Assembly (NCBI RefSeq): GCF_007997225.1
Contig: NZ_VORM01000025.1
Coordinates: 1 to 64,000 of the forward strand
DNA: 64,000 bases
Origin: Subsaximicrobium wynnwilliamsii
GTDB lineage: Bacteria > Bacteroidota > Bacteroidia > Flavobacteriales > Flavobacteriaceae
Reading direction: 5' to 3'
The notes under the pieces were generated by a model that did no database searches, had not been told where the DNA came from, and worked only from the letters and a program-made list of their open reading frames with translations. Position 1 is the stretch's first letter, and each line of letters starts with the position of its first letter. Of the stretch, positions 8,510-17,845 are shown one piece after another. The position numbers were made by a program, and so were the translations under genes.

Positions 8510-9916
8510 ATGCTCAACGACTTAAAATTATTTCAAGAGCTTACCGAGATTTTATTAACCGAAGAACGCGAAACACCTGTAGCCAAACCCATACCTTCCC
8601 AACATTTATACGATAGTATCGATTTGAGCTTGCCAGAGGACGCTAGCATTGATAACGATTTCAAGGCCACCTTGACCGAACTCATCAAACGCACTCCCAA
8701 AACCGCTTCCACTTCGTTTTTCAATCAGCTTTTTGGAGGGCGCATCAGCAGAGCCACTTTGGGTGATTTGTTGGCAGTGATGCTCAACAACAGCATGTAC
8801 ACTTATAAGGTTGCAGGCCCGCAAGTTGGCGTTGAGAAAGTCTTGCTTCGAAAAATCTGCGACATGATCGGTTATACAGCAACCAGTGACGGCACCTTTG
8901 CTCCTGGCGGTTCCATGAGCAATTTCATGGCGGTCTTGATGGCACGTGATAAATATAACCCTGAAGCTAAGACGGAAGGAATGAGCCATAAAATGACGCT
9001 TTACACATCAGAATGTTCGCATTATTCTATTGCAAAAAATGCTGCGTTCATTGGTGTGGGCAGAAATCAGGTCAAAGCCATTAAAGTCAATGCCGTGGGC
9101 GAAATGATTCCGTCGGAATTAGATCTTCAGATTAAAAAAGATATTGCCGCTAATTTACAGCCATTTTTCGTCAATGCCACGGCAGGTACTACTGTTTTAG
9201 GCGCTTTTGACGATGTGGAGGCCATAAGTAAAGTTTGTAAGGCTCATGACCTTTGGCTGCATTTGGACGGTGCCTATTGTGGGTCGGTAATTTTTAGTGA
9301 TGCCTATAAACATCTGGTTAAAGGCATAGCACTTACCGATTCGTTTAGCGTAAATGCACACAAAATGTTGGGCACGCCATTGAGTTGCTCCATTATTGTG
9401 GCCAAGGATAAAAAACATCTATACCAATCCTTTTCCAACGATGCCGAATATCTGTACCAAACCAACGACGACGATTACAACCTGGGGAAAACCTCCATTC
9501 AATGCGGGCGACGCAATGACGCCCTAAAACTCTGGACACTCTGGAAATCGGTAGGCAGCAAAGGGCTCGAAAAAATTGTGGCCCACCAGTTCATGATTGC
9601 CGATGTGGCACGCAAATACATCAAAAACCATCCAGATTATACGCTGTATAGTTTTGACGATTCCATTTCGGTGTGTTTCAATTATAAAGATATTCCTGCG
9701 AAAACCTTGTGCACGCAACTCTATGAACAGGCAGCATTGATGGTAGGCTTCGGAAAGTTTAAGGAACAAGAATTTGTGAGGTTGGTAACCATCAACAGTT
9801 TGATTCAAGAGCAAGATATGATTGCTTTTTTCAAAACGATTGAAGCCTTTGAATTTGAGAACAAGCCCGAAAACAAAGAACTCGTTGGAAACTCGCAGGT
9901 CATTGATGAAGAATGA
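8510..9916 (+). CDS. PLP-dependent group II decarboxylase, probably cysteine sulfinate or glutamate/aspartate type
   Basis: A 468-residue cytoplasmic pyridoxal-phosphate enzyme of the glutamate/aromatic amino acid decarboxylase family. The motifs are APGGSMSN (131-138, phosphate binding), H171 in ECSHYS (stacks on PLP), HLDGAYCG (251-258, D253 binds the pyridine nitrogen) and VNAHKMLGTPLSC, with K285 the Schiff-base lysine. The HK-M-G-PL-CS pattern is closer to the glutamate/cysteine sulfinate decarboxylases than to aromatic amino acid decarboxylases. The divergent cysteine dioxygenase neighbour makes cysteine sulfinate, giving hypotaurine, the best guess. Aspartate decarboxylation to beta-alanine cannot be excluded. 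The 297 bases after it hold no gene. Confidence 0.85.
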   Translation: MLNDLKLFQELTEILLTEERETPVAKPIPSQHLYDSIDLSLPEDASIDNDFKATLTELIKRTPKTASTSFFNQLFGGRISRATLGDLLAVMLNNSMYTYKVAGPQVGVEKVLLRKICDMIGYTATSDGTFAPGGSMSNFMAVLMARDKYNPEAKTEGMSHKMTLYTSECSHYSIAKNAAFIGVGRNQVKAIKVNAVGEMIPSELDLQIKKDIAANLQPFFVNATAGTTVLGAFDDVEAISKVCKAHDLWLHLDGAYCGSVIFSDAYKHLVKGIALTDSFSVNAHKMLGTPLSCSIIVAKDKKHLYQSFSNDAEYLYQTNDDDYNLGKTSIQCGRRNDALKLWTLWKSVGSKGLEKIVAHQFMIADVARKYIKNHPDYTLYSFDDSISVCFNYKDIPAKTLCTQLYEQAALMVGFGKFKEQEFVRLVTINSLIQEQDMIAFFKTIEAFEFENKPENKELVGNSQVIDEE

Positions 9917-10213
9917 ACCACGACTTTTAATTTGAAACGAAGATTTGAGATTTATGACGTAGGACTGTTTGACTTAAGACCTAGGATGCAGGGCTCAAAG
10001 CTCAAAGCTCATGACTTAAACGGAACTGAAGCGCTCTTCTTTTGAAGTTCTTCCTGAAATTTTCAAAATGATACAATACGGTCAGAATCAAACATTTGAA
10101 GTTTCCGTCACGATCTCAGCTTCAATCACAGTCTAAAAGTCCTGTTCAACGGAAAAACTTCCCTTGTTTCTCAAAATTCGTTATCTTTACAATTCACGTA
10201 AGCATTCCAAATT

Positions 10214-10600
10214 ATGGTACAACAAGTCACTAGCGGTATAAAAATTTCAGTCGAAACCACTTTTGAAGGCACTTTTTACAAAAACTACAAAGTGCACTTC
10301 GCCTTTGGTTACCGCGTTAGCATAGAAAACCAAAGCAAAGATTCTGTGCAGCTTGCTTCTCGATATTGGACGATTTTGGATGCACTCAATAATGTGGAAA
10401 CCGTTGAAGGCGATGGTGTGATTGGGCAGCAACCCGTATTAGGACCTGGCGCCTCTCACACTTACAGTTCAGGCTGTTTACTCACGTCCCCATTTGGCGC
10501 GATGCAAGGTCACTACAACATGATCAATCTAAATACCCAAGATGATTTCAAGGTTTTTATTCCTTCATTTAAATTGAGTGCGCCTTATGCACTCAATTAA
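10214..10600 (+). CDS. apaG: ApaG family protein
   Basis: A 128-residue single-domain protein with the immunoglobulin-like ApaG (DUF525) fold. It has the family features FAFGYRVSIENQS, SRYWTILDA, the acidic EGDGVIGQQPVLGPG loop and YSSGCLLTSPFG. ApaG was linked genetically to Co2+ and Mg2+ handling in enterobacteria; its biochemical role is not settled. The N-terminus MVQQVTSGIKISVET is typical, so the ATG at 10214 is right. A box reading TATCTTTA about 24 bases upstream resembles the -7 consensus TAnnTTTG. It stands alone between the decarboxylase and pruA. Confidence 0.9.
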   Translation: MVQQVTSGIKISVETTFEGTFYKNYKVHFAFGYRVSIENQSKDSVQLASRYWTILDALNNVETVEGDGVIGQQPVLGPGASHTYSSGCLLTSPFGAMQGHYNMINLNTQDDFKVFIPSFKLSAPYALN

Positions 10601-10626
10601 TTCGCTATTCCTCCATACTTTAAAAA

Positions 10627-10651
10627 AGCGGTTACCCATTTGGCAACCGCT
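10627..10651. terminator. Hairpin after apaG
   Basis: Arms AGCGGTT and AACCGCT enclose an 11-base loop, 27 bases past the apaG stop. A short A-run on the left and an AT-rich right flank mean it could work in both directions. It also sits just beyond the 3' end of a degenerate minus-strand coding remnant. Confidence 0.5.
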
Positions 10652-10657
10652 AACCAT

Positions 10658-10807
10658 TTATTCGTTTAGTGTGAATTCCATAAAAGTGTCATCCTTCCTT
10701 ATGAGTCGTTTATTTTCGATATCATTTGCAATTGACTTATCTTGAAACAGAACCGGATCATAGCTTTCAATAAGAAATAGATTTGTTCTTCCAATTTGAC
10801 TTTGACT
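10658..10807 (-). pseudogene. Possible 3' remnant of a lost gene
   Basis: Reading the minus strand, about 48 codons stay open and end in TAA at 10658, without any usable start; a TGA bounds the frame upstream. The composition is protein-like (for example RTNLFLIESYDPVLFQDKS), and it ends right before a bidirectional-looking hairpin. I do not recognise the family. It could be the C-terminal stub of a deleted gene or a chance open frame. The rest of the gap, 10808-11143, shows only AT-rich sequence and no gene. Confidence 0.3.
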
Positions 10808-11143
10808 TCCAACTCACACAATTTTTTTACTGAAGCATATTCACATTTAAGCCACTATCGCGACTATCTTCACATTCTTAAAAAAAAAGAATTTATTATC
10901 AACAATTAATACGAAAAATGCCCCAGTTAAGGTATTTATCTTTACAATTCGATTGGCTAATTAAAGTTGATTTTGAAGCACCCAATAAGCTAAAAGCTTT
11001 GCTCTGTTTTCATAACGAACAGATTAACTCCAATCCCCAGGCTATTTTAACGCCGATTTAATACCATTCGAAATCGGCAGTTGTCAAAAAATTGTACCTT
11101 TACGATTCAATTTACAATAAACCATAAAAACCTAAAATTTCAC

Positions 11144-12769
11144 ATGGGAAAAGGATTTTTCAACACACCAATAGCCATCAACGAACCCGTAAAAACTTAC
11201 GCTCCCGGAAGTCCGGAACGTGACGAGGTGCTCAAGGCCTATAAAGACATGTTCAATAGCAAAATCGAGATTCCGCTGCATATCAATGGCAAGGATGTCA
11301 AATCGGGCAATACCAAGACGCTTTCTGCACCACACGACCACCAACATGTGGTGGGTTCTTATCATTTAGCTGAAAAATCCCATGTTGAAGACGCTATTTC
11401 CACTGCGATGGAAGCCCGCAAGGCTTGGTCTCAACTCCATTGGGAACAAAGAGCAGGCATATTTTTAAAAGCTGCGGAATTGATTGCAGGTCCATACAGA
11501 GCCAAAATCAATGCTGCTACCATGATCGCGCAATCAAAAACGGTGCATCAAGCTGAAATTGATTCCGCCTGTGAACTCATTGACTTTTTACGCTTCAACG
11601 TGCAGTACATGACCGATATCTACCACGACCAACCGGAAAGTACTTCCGAAGCATGGAACCGTTTGGAATATCGACCATTGGAAGGTTTCACTTATGCCAT
11701 TACACCATTTAATTTCACCGCTATTGCCGGCAATTTACCATCCTGCATGGCATTGATGGGTAATGTTGTAGTCTGGAAACCAAGTGACAGCCAAATATAT
11801 TCAGCAAAAGTGATTATGGATGTGTTTGATGAAGCAGGTGTACCTCCCGGCGTCATCAACGTAGTGTTTGGAGATCCCAAAATGATTACAGATACTATTT
11901 TGGCAAGTCCAGATTTTTCTGGTTTACACTTTACAGGTTCTACCGACGTATTTAAAGCGCTTTGGAAACAAATAGGAAACAATATCGACAATTACAAAAC
12001 TTATCCAAGAATCGTTGGTGAAACTGGTGGTAAGGATTTTATAGTCGCCCATAAAACTGCCGATGCCAAACAAGTTGCAACCGCCATCACGAGAGGTGCT
12101 TTTGAGTTTCAAGGTCAAAAATGTAGCGCGGCTTCAAGAGCTTATGTGCCTTCCAACATTTGGGAAGAAGTCAAAAAATACGTGGTTGCCGATGTCAAAT
12201 CCTTTAAAAAAGGATCACCAGACAATTTAGAAAACTATACAACCGCAGTAATCCACGAAGCCTCTTTTGATAAATTGGCAAAATACATCGACCAAGCCAA
12301 AGCCGATGCTGATGCAGAGATCATTGTAGGCGGCACTTACGATAAAAGCAAGGGTTATTTCATTGACCCAACCGTGATCGTGGCCAAAGATCCTAAATAC
12401 ACCACAATGCATACTGAATTATTTGGCCCAATCATTACGATTTATGTGTATGATGCGGACAAATTTAGCGAAACATTGAAATTGGTGGATGAAACGAGCC
12501 CTTATGCATTAACAGGAGCTATTTTAGCCAAAGACCGTTATGCTATTGCTGAAGCCACTACCGCATTACAAAATGCGGCCGGTAACTTCTATATCAACGA
12601 CAAGCCAACTGGTGCAGTTGTAGGCCATCAGCCATTTGGTGGCGCGAGAGCTTCCGGCACCAATGATAAAGCGGGTAGCGTTCTCAACCTATTGCGTTGG
12701 ATTTCGCCAAGAATGATCAAGGAAACCTTCGTAACACCAACAGATTATCGCTATCCTTACATGAAATAA
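11144..12769 (+). CDS. pruA: L-glutamate gamma-semialdehyde dehydrogenase (1-pyrroline-5-carboxylate dehydrogenase)
   Basis: NAD-dependent aldehyde dehydrogenase that oxidises glutamate gamma-semialdehyde to glutamate, the second step of proline degradation. It has 541 residues from the ATG at 11144; an upstream in-frame start at 11081 adds 21 residues unlike the family and is rejected. The N-terminus MGKGFFNTPIAINEP is typical of the Bacteroidota enzyme. Motifs are AITPFNFTAIAGNLP (cofactor domain), VGETGGKDF, and the catalytic cysteine C327 in FQGQKCSAASR. The C-terminus ends ISPRMIKETFVTPTDY, as in eukaryote-like P5C dehydrogenases. No proline dehydrogenase gene is nearby. A terminator follows directly. 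Confidence 0.95.
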   Translation: MGKGFFNTPIAINEPVKTYAPGSPERDEVLKAYKDMFNSKIEIPLHINGKDVKSGNTKTLSAPHDHQHVVGSYHLAEKSHVEDAISTAMEARKAWSQLHWEQRAGIFLKAAELIAGPYRAKINAATMIAQSKTVHQAEIDSACELIDFLRFNVQYMTDIYHDQPESTSEAWNRLEYRPLEGFTYAITPFNFTAIAGNLPSCMALMGNVVVWKPSDSQIYSAKVIMDVFDEAGVPPGVINVVFGDPKMITDTILASPDFSGLHFTGSTDVFKALWKQIGNNIDNYKTYPRIVGETGGKDFIVAHKTADAKQVATAITRGAFEFQGQKCSAASRAYVPSNIWEEVKKYVVADVKSFKKGSPDNLENYTTAVIHEASFDKLAKYIDQAKADADAEIIVGGTYDKSKGYFIDPTVIVAKDPKYTTMHTELFGPIITIYVYDADKFSETLKLVDETSPYALTGAILAKDRYAIAEATTALQNAAGNFYINDKPTGAVVGHQPFGGARASGTNDKAGSVLNLLRWISPRMIKETFVTPTDYRYPYMK

Positions 12770-12791
12770 AATGTGATGCTTACTTAAAAAT

Positions 12792-12823
12792 AAATCCTCA
12801 AACATTTAGTTGTTTGGGGATTT
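12792..12823 (+). terminator. Intrinsic terminator of pruA
   Basis: Arms AAATCCTCAAACA and TGTTTGGGGATTT pair with one G-T wobble around a short loop, and a T-rich run follows. It begins 23 bases past the pruA stop. Confidence 0.8.
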
Positions 12824-12897
12824 TTGTTGTTCTAAGCCCTTATTCTACAAAATATTACCTTAAATTTATATCTTGTGAGCACATAAAAACCACACCA

Positions 12898-14679
12898 ATG
12901 ATAAAACACTACGCTTTACTACTTTTTGCCTTACCGTTTATAGCCTTCTCCCAAACGGTAGCATTTGAATCCACGATATCTGCAGACCTATCTGCCTATT
13001 CTGGGGCAACCAGCTTTTCAGGTCTTGGCGAGTACGAACTCTTTTTAGACAGCAACGATGGTATTTTAGACAAGCCCATAATTCTATTAGACGGCTTTGA
13101 TCCAGGAGATACGCGAACGATTTCAGGCATTTATGATTTACTCAATTTTACTGATGCCAGCGGCAATCAAAACCTAGGAGACCTCGTTAGAGCCGAAGGG
13201 TTTGATGTGGTCATCCTTAATTTTCCGCGGTATTTGCGATTGGCAGATGCCACTTTGCTGAATCTTTCCGATGTGGCAGACACCAACGGAGACAGCATTA
13301 TTGATGAAAGCGATTTTCCCGCAGGAAGTAGTTTAATTGATGGCGGTGCCGACTTTTTAGAGCGGAATGCCATGCTTTTGCTCGACCTCATCAACACGCT
13401 CAACGCCGATAAGGTTGGCGAGGAAGAGTTGGTAATCATTGGCCCAAGTATGGGCGGCATCATTTCCAAATATACACTCAATTACATGGAGAACCAATCC
13501 ATTGCCCACGAGACCCGATTATGGATTTCTTTTGACGCACCTCATTTGGGCGCCAATGTGCCATTGGGATTTCAGCATCAATTCAACTTCTTGGGCTTTG
13601 GTTTAGGAAACCTCAATATTACCCAATTACAACCCGTAGTCAACGGTCTCCTCAAAGCACCTGCTGCAAGACAGATGTTGATAGACCAATTCGAGACCCA
13701 TTTGGAAACTGGCAGCAATGTGGCATTTGATCCTGCAAAACTATTGCCCGAAGCACATCCATATAAAGCCATTTTTGACTCAAGCGTCAATGGTTTGACC
13801 GCCACAGGTTTTCCTCAAAATACTCGAAACGTGGCCATAGTTAACGGCAGCGGCGTGGGCAACCCTTATCTTTCATCTAATGGCACAGAGGTCACACCTG
13901 GATTTACTGCAATCGATGATACTTTTGCTGTACCTGGCTCGCCATTGCCAACCACTGCACAAATCGGTCTCAATTTAACACCTGCAAGCGCTACAGGTGC
14001 TGCACTCATAAGTAAGATTTTGGTGCAGATCAACTTTATTGGAACCACCACTTTGGTTGACGTAGAAGCCAATGCCCAAGCCAATAGCTATTCTGATGGC
14101 GTGGATGCAGCCTCTGGCGGACTCTTTGATCTCAATGCCTTTACGGAAGGCCTTGGAAACGATGGCATCATTGGCCTATTTTCAAATGCCTTGCAATTGG
14201 ATGAATTCAGTTTTATTCCTTCTGTTAGTGCTATGGCGGTAGAATTTCCCAATAATGAAATCGATTGGTACGATATTGATTTGGGAACGCCCACCAGCCC
14301 AAATGCGACTACACCCTTTGTCAATTGGCATGCACCCACCGAGAATCAACCTCACGTGCAACTCAACGAAGCTAACGTGGCTTTTGCACTTAGTGAAATT
14401 TTACAGGGATCTTTATCCAATGTATCGTTTGAAAATTCAGCAGATGTTCGAATTGCCAGCAATCCTATAAATGATGCACTTGTAATCTTGAGTGACAAGC
14501 TCTTGGGAAGAACCAATTTGAGCATCATTGATATTACCGGAAAACATGTGTACAAGGCCACCAATATGGTTTTAACACAACGGAACCGTATTCCTTTGGA
14601 CTTAGAATCTGGTATGTACATTCTCAACATCGAACCCAAGAATCAAACTCAAATTAGGATTAAGTTTATCGTGAACTAG
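12898..14679 (+). CDS. Secreted alpha/beta-hydrolase (lipase-like) with T9SS type A sorting domain
   Basis: A 593-residue exported protein. The start is the ATG at 12898, which gives a clean signal peptide (MIKHYALLLFALPFIAFSQT); the longer upstream frame runs into the pruA terminator and is rejected. Residues about 60-210 resemble an alpha/beta-hydrolase: PIILLDGFDPGD, then VIIGPSMGGIISKY with nucleophile S184 in a GPSMGG elbow, then SFDAPHLGANVPLG as in lipases and PGAP1-like esterases. The middle part is unassigned. The last 75 or so residues form a T9SS type A sorting domain (SNPINDALVI, ITGKHVYKA, LESGMYILNI), so it is inferred to be surface-bound or released. The substrate is unknown. 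Confidence 0.75.
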   Translation: MIKHYALLLFALPFIAFSQTVAFESTISADLSAYSGATSFSGLGEYELFLDSNDGILDKPIILLDGFDPGDTRTISGIYDLLNFTDASGNQNLGDLVRAEGFDVVILNFPRYLRLADATLLNLSDVADTNGDSIIDESDFPAGSSLIDGGADFLERNAMLLLDLINTLNADKVGEEELVIIGPSMGGIISKYTLNYMENQSIAHETRLWISFDAPHLGANVPLGFQHQFNFLGFGLGNLNITQLQPVVNGLLKAPAARQMLIDQFETHLETGSNVAFDPAKLLPEAHPYKAIFDSSVNGLTATGFPQNTRNVAIVNGSGVGNPYLSSNGTEVTPGFTAIDDTFAVPGSPLPTTAQIGLNLTPASATGAALISKILVQINFIGTTTLVDVEANAQANSYSDGVDAASGGLFDLNAFTEGLGNDGIIGLFSNALQLDEFSFIPSVSAMAVEFPNNEIDWYDIDLGTPTSPNATTPFVNWHAPTENQPHVQLNEANVAFALSEILQGSLSNVSFENSADVRIASNPINDALVILSDKLLGRTNLSIIDITGKHVYKATNMVLTQRNRIPLDLESGMYILNIEPKNQTQIRIKFIVN

Positions 14680-14710
14680 ATTGCTTCCGAAGCAATAAAT
14701 ACATTAAATC

Positions 14711-14736
14711 AAACACCATTACAAACGATGGTGTTT
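14711..14736 (+). terminator. Intrinsic terminator of the lipase-like gene
   Basis: Perfect 9-bp arms AAACACCAT and ATGGTGTTT with an 8-base loop and a run of seven or more T. It also lies just past the stop of the convergent rsmG, for which the A-run makes it usable as a bidirectional terminator. Confidence 0.88.
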
Positions 14737-14738
14737 TT

Positions 14739-15368
14739 TTAAGTGCGGAATTTAATGGGTAGGTGCACCACTTTTTTGGTTTCGAAAAAGGCTTCCTCAA
14801 AATAATCGCTCAGCTCATAGATAGTAGCTGTTTGATAGGTTGCCAATTCTTCAGAAAGATCGCCACCTTTAAGGTATAAGATACCGTTTTTAAGCTCATG
14901 GTTTTGCTTTTTGGCAATTTTACCCTTTACCCAATGCACAAAAGTAGGCATGGCAGCCACTGCCCTACTCACAATAAAATCGAATTGGTCATCAACTTCC
15001 TCAACCCTGCTATTGGTGGTCTTGACGTTTTTTAAATCCAATCCAGCAACAACCTCATCAACCACTTTTAATTTCTTGCCAATACTATCCACCAAATGGA
15101 ACCGAGAATCTGGAAACAAAATGGCCAAGGGAATTCCTGGAAATCCACCTCCAGTGCCCACATCAAGTATTTTAGAGCCTGGCTTAAAAGTGATGACCTT
15201 TGCAATGCCTAGAGAGTGCAAAACATGTCGCAGATACAATTCTTCAATGTCCTTTCTAGAAACCACATTGATCTTAAGATTCCAATCTTGGTAGAGGCGA
15301 TCTAAATCTTGAAATTGCTTGATTTGTTGCTCACTTAAATTAGGGAAATAGCGTTGTATAAGCTCCAT
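14739..15368 (-). CDS. rsmG: 16S rRNA (guanine(527)-N7)-methyltransferase
   Basis: SAM-dependent methyltransferase that adds the N7-methyl group to G527 of 16S rRNA. It has 209 residues from the ATG at 15366-15368 (MELIQRYFPNLSEQQ), which matches the family N-terminus; the frame extends ten codons upstream but the added residues are atypical. The SAM-binding motif ILDVGTGGGFPGIPLAI is complete, and the later SRAVAAMPTFVHW region is typical of RsmG. It is convergent with the lipase-like gene and shares its terminator region. It is not next to gidA or parA-type genes here. Confidence 0.95.
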   Translation of the reverse strand: MELIQRYFPNLSEQQIKQFQDLDRLYQDWNLKINVVSRKDIEELYLRHVLHSLGIAKVITFKPGSKILDVGTGGGFPGIPLAILFPDSRFHLVDSIGKKLKVVDEVVAGLDLKNVKTTNSRVEEVDDQFDFIVSRAVAAMPTFVHWVKGKIAKKQNHELKNGILYLKGGDLSEELATYQTATIYELSDYFEEAFFETKKVVHLPIKFRT

Positions 15369-15425
15369 TGACTTTGGTTTAATTGCAAAAATAGGCATTT
15401 TTCAACCCATATTTTTACATTATAA

Positions 15426-15459
15426 TTGGCAAAATTAGAGCATTTATTAATTATCTTTG
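15426..15459 (+). promoter_or_regulatory. Promoter of the desaturase gene
   Basis: TTG at 15426-15428 and TATCTTTG at 15452-15459 are separated by 23 bases, inside the 17-23 range of the Flavobacterium consensus TTG-N-TAnnTTTG. A start site about 7 bases downstream would leave a leader of roughly 45 bases before the ATG at 15513. Confidence 0.65.
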
Positions 15460-15512
15460 CTATTAAATATGCGGATTGAGCGATTTTCGTTTGATTTCAA
15501 AATATACATTGG

Positions 15513-16613
15513 ATGACTAAGCAAACCCTTTCCTTCTCTCGAGCTGATTCTGCGAAATTTTTCAGGACACTCAACAAACGCGTTAACAACTATTTCAAGG
15601 AAAACAATATTAAACGTACTGGTAATTGGAAGCTCTGGCTGAAGACCATCATTATGTTTACCATTTTCTTATTGCCTTATTTATTGATTCTTACTTTAGA
15701 TATTCCTGGTTGGTTACAACTTTTACTTACTGTTGTAATGGGCATTGGTATGGCTGGCGTGGGGATGAACGTGATGCACGATGGCAATCATGGAGCGTTC
15801 TCCAATAAAGATTGGGTTAACCGCCTTATGGGAAGCAGCATTTACATTTTGGCTGGCAATGTCTACAATTGGAAAGTACAGCATAATGTTTTGCATCATA
15901 CATACACCAACATTCACGGTCATGATGAGGATTTGGAAGCAGGACGCATCTTGAGATTTTCAGAGCATACCAAATGGGCGAAACATCACAAGTTTCAGCA
16001 TTATTATTCAGTATTACTCTACGGATTACTTACCATTAACTGGGCAATTACTACAGATTGGCAGCAAATGACCCGTTACATGAAGCGCAAGCTTTCCTAC
16101 GGAAAAATGCCAAGTCCTATTGCTAACTGGAGTAAACTCGTGATCTCAAAAATTATTTATGTTTCGCTTTGGATTGTTTTGCCTATGCTCGTTTTAGACG
16201 CCGCTTGGTGGAAAATTCTATTAGGCTTCTTCATCATGCATTATGTTGCAGGTCTCATCTTGAGTGTCGTGTTTCAATTGGCACATGTCATGGACGAAGC
16301 AGAAATGCCGCTTCCTGCTGAAAATGGCACCATGAAAAACACTTGGGCCATACATCAATTGGAAACCACAATTAATTTTGGTGCTAAAAGTAAGATCATC
16401 AATTGGTACACTGGCGGCCTCAACCACCAAGTTGAGCATCATATTTTCCCTAATATCAGTCATATTCATTACGGGAAGATCGCTAAAATCGTTAAAGAAA
16501 CAGCTCAAGAATTTAATCTTCCGTATAAAGAATACGAAACTACAAGAAAAGCAATTGTCGCCCATTTTAAATTTTTGAAGACCATGGGCATGAAACCGGC
16601 CGTATCAGCTTAA
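15513..16613 (+). CDS. Membrane fatty acid desaturase (acyl-CoA/acyl-lipid type)
   Basis: Di-iron membrane enzyme that introduces a double bond into a fatty acyl chain, using O2 and a reductant. Its 366 residues have four main hydrophobic segments (about 43-62, 65-88, 225-262). The three histidine boxes are HDGNH (89-93), HNVLHH (124-129) and NHQVEHH (304-310). The Q-x-x-HH form of the third box is typical of front-end and delta-6-like desaturases, but no fused cytochrome b5 domain is present, which also fits the bacterial delta-9 type. Regiospecificity cannot be read from sequence. The aminotransferase gene follows 22 bases later and is probably co-transcribed. Confidence 0.9.
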   Translation: MTKQTLSFSRADSAKFFRTLNKRVNNYFKENNIKRTGNWKLWLKTIIMFTIFLLPYLLILTLDIPGWLQLLLTVVMGIGMAGVGMNVMHDGNHGAFSNKDWVNRLMGSSIYILAGNVYNWKVQHNVLHHTYTNIHGHDEDLEAGRILRFSEHTKWAKHHKFQHYYSVLLYGLLTINWAITTDWQQMTRYMKRKLSYGKMPSPIANWSKLVISKIIYVSLWIVLPMLVLDAAWWKILLGFFIMHYVAGLILSVVFQLAHVMDEAEMPLPAENGTMKNTWAIHQLETTINFGAKSKIINWYTGGLNHQVEHHIFPNISHIHYGKIAKIVKETAQEFNLPYKEYETTRKAIVAHFKFLKTMGMKPAVSA

Positions 16614-16635
16614 AATATCAATCAACTTTAGTGAA

Positions 16636-17823
16636 ATGACACAACTTTCAGAACGCGTATTGAATATGGCGACCTCTGCTACCTTAGCAATGGCCGCCAA
16701 AACAAGAGAATTAAAAGAAGAAGGTAAAGATATTATCGGCCTCAGTTTAGGCGAGCCAGATTTCAATACACCAGATTATATAAAGGAAGCCGCGAAACAA
16801 GCGATTGATGATAATTACAATGGCTATACACCAGTTGATGGTTATACCGAATTGAAGGATGCCATCATTACCAAATTCAAGCGCGACAATCAACTTAATT
16901 ATAAACGTTCTCAAATTGTCGTATCAACCGGCGCCAAGCAATCTTTAGCCAACATTGCTGCGGTACTTTTAAACAAAGGCGATGAAGTGATCTTACCCTG
17001 CCCATATTGGGTAAGTTACAGTGATATTGTAGCCTTGAACGAAGGTGTTCCTGTAGAAGTAAAAACGGCCATTGAAAATGATTTCAAGTTGACACCTGAG
17101 CAACTTAAGGCCGCAATTACCCCTAAAACGAAAATGATTTGGTACAGTTCTCCCTGCAACCCAAGCGGATCGGTTTATAGTAAGGCTGAATTGAGAGCTT
17201 TAGCAGATGTACTTAAAGATTACCCAGAAATCATTATAGTTTCTGATGAAATATACGAGCACATCAATTACTTGGGTGGCGGACACGAAAGCATGGCACA
17301 ATTTGAAGACATGTACGATCGTACAGTTACCGTAAACGGTGTTTCCAAAGCATTTGCGATGACCGGATGGCGCATAGGCTACATTGGGGCTTCAGAACAA
17401 ATCGCGAAAGCCTGCACCAAAATGCAGGGACAAATTACCAGTGGCGCCAATTGTATTGCTCAACGGGCTACTATTACCGCATTGAATGAATCGCCATCGA
17501 AGATTCAATTCATGGTTGACCAATTTAAGGAACGTCGTGATTTGATATTAGATTTGCTTAATGAGGTTGAAGGTTTTAAGACCAATGTACCAGAAGGTGC
17601 TTTTTATGTGTTCCCAGACATCTCCTATTACTTCGGAAAAACGATTAAGGGTCAAACCATAAACAATGCTGAAGAACTTTCACTATTCCTTTTAGAGCAT
17701 GCACTCGTAGCGACGGTTACAGGAGAGGCTTTTGGCAGTCCAAACTGTATTCGCTTGTCTTATGCAGCTTCAAAAGAACAAATTATTGAAGCCATAAAAC
17801 GCATCAAGGAAGCCTTGAGCTAA
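16636..17823 (+). CDS. Class I/II aminotransferase, aspartate aminotransferase type
   Basis: PLP-dependent aminotransferase of fold type I (395 residues, cytoplasmic). The N-terminal LSLGEPDFNTPDYI is typical of the aspartate/prephenate aminotransferase Ib group. STGAKQSLANIAAV binds the cofactor phosphate, NPSGSVYSKAEL contains the substrate-domain Asn, and VSDEIYEHINY holds the Asp and Tyr that contact PLP. The Schiff-base lysine is in NGVSKAFAMTGWRIGY, and the C-terminal Arg in NCIRLSYA binds the substrate carboxylate. The likely reaction is aspartate plus 2-oxoglutarate to oxaloacetate plus glutamate. It is followed by a strong terminator. Confidence 0.9.
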   Translation: MTQLSERVLNMATSATLAMAAKTRELKEEGKDIIGLSLGEPDFNTPDYIKEAAKQAIDDNYNGYTPVDGYTELKDAIITKFKRDNQLNYKRSQIVVSTGAKQSLANIAAVLLNKGDEVILPCPYWVSYSDIVALNEGVPVEVKTAIENDFKLTPEQLKAAITPKTKMIWYSSPCNPSGSVYSKAELRALADVLKDYPEIIIVSDEIYEHINYLGGGHESMAQFEDMYDRTVTVNGVSKAFAMTGWRIGYIGASEQIAKACTKMQGQITSGANCIAQRATITALNESPSKIQFMVDQFKERRDLILDLLNEVEGFKTNVPEGAFYVFPDISYYFGKTIKGQTINNAEELSLFLLEHALVATVTGEAFGSPNCIRLSYAASKEQIIEAIKRIKEALS

Positions 17824-17845
17824 AGCGCAACCAACACGATATTTT

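Noticed and set aside
11081-11143. Upstream in-frame start for pruA
   Set aside because: The 21 added residues are unlike the family and overlap probable promoter sequence; the ATG at 11144 gives the standard N-terminus.
12697-12897. N-terminal extension of the lipase-like gene overlapping the pruA end
   Set aside because: It would read through the pruA terminator and bury the signal peptide; the ATG at 12898 is used.
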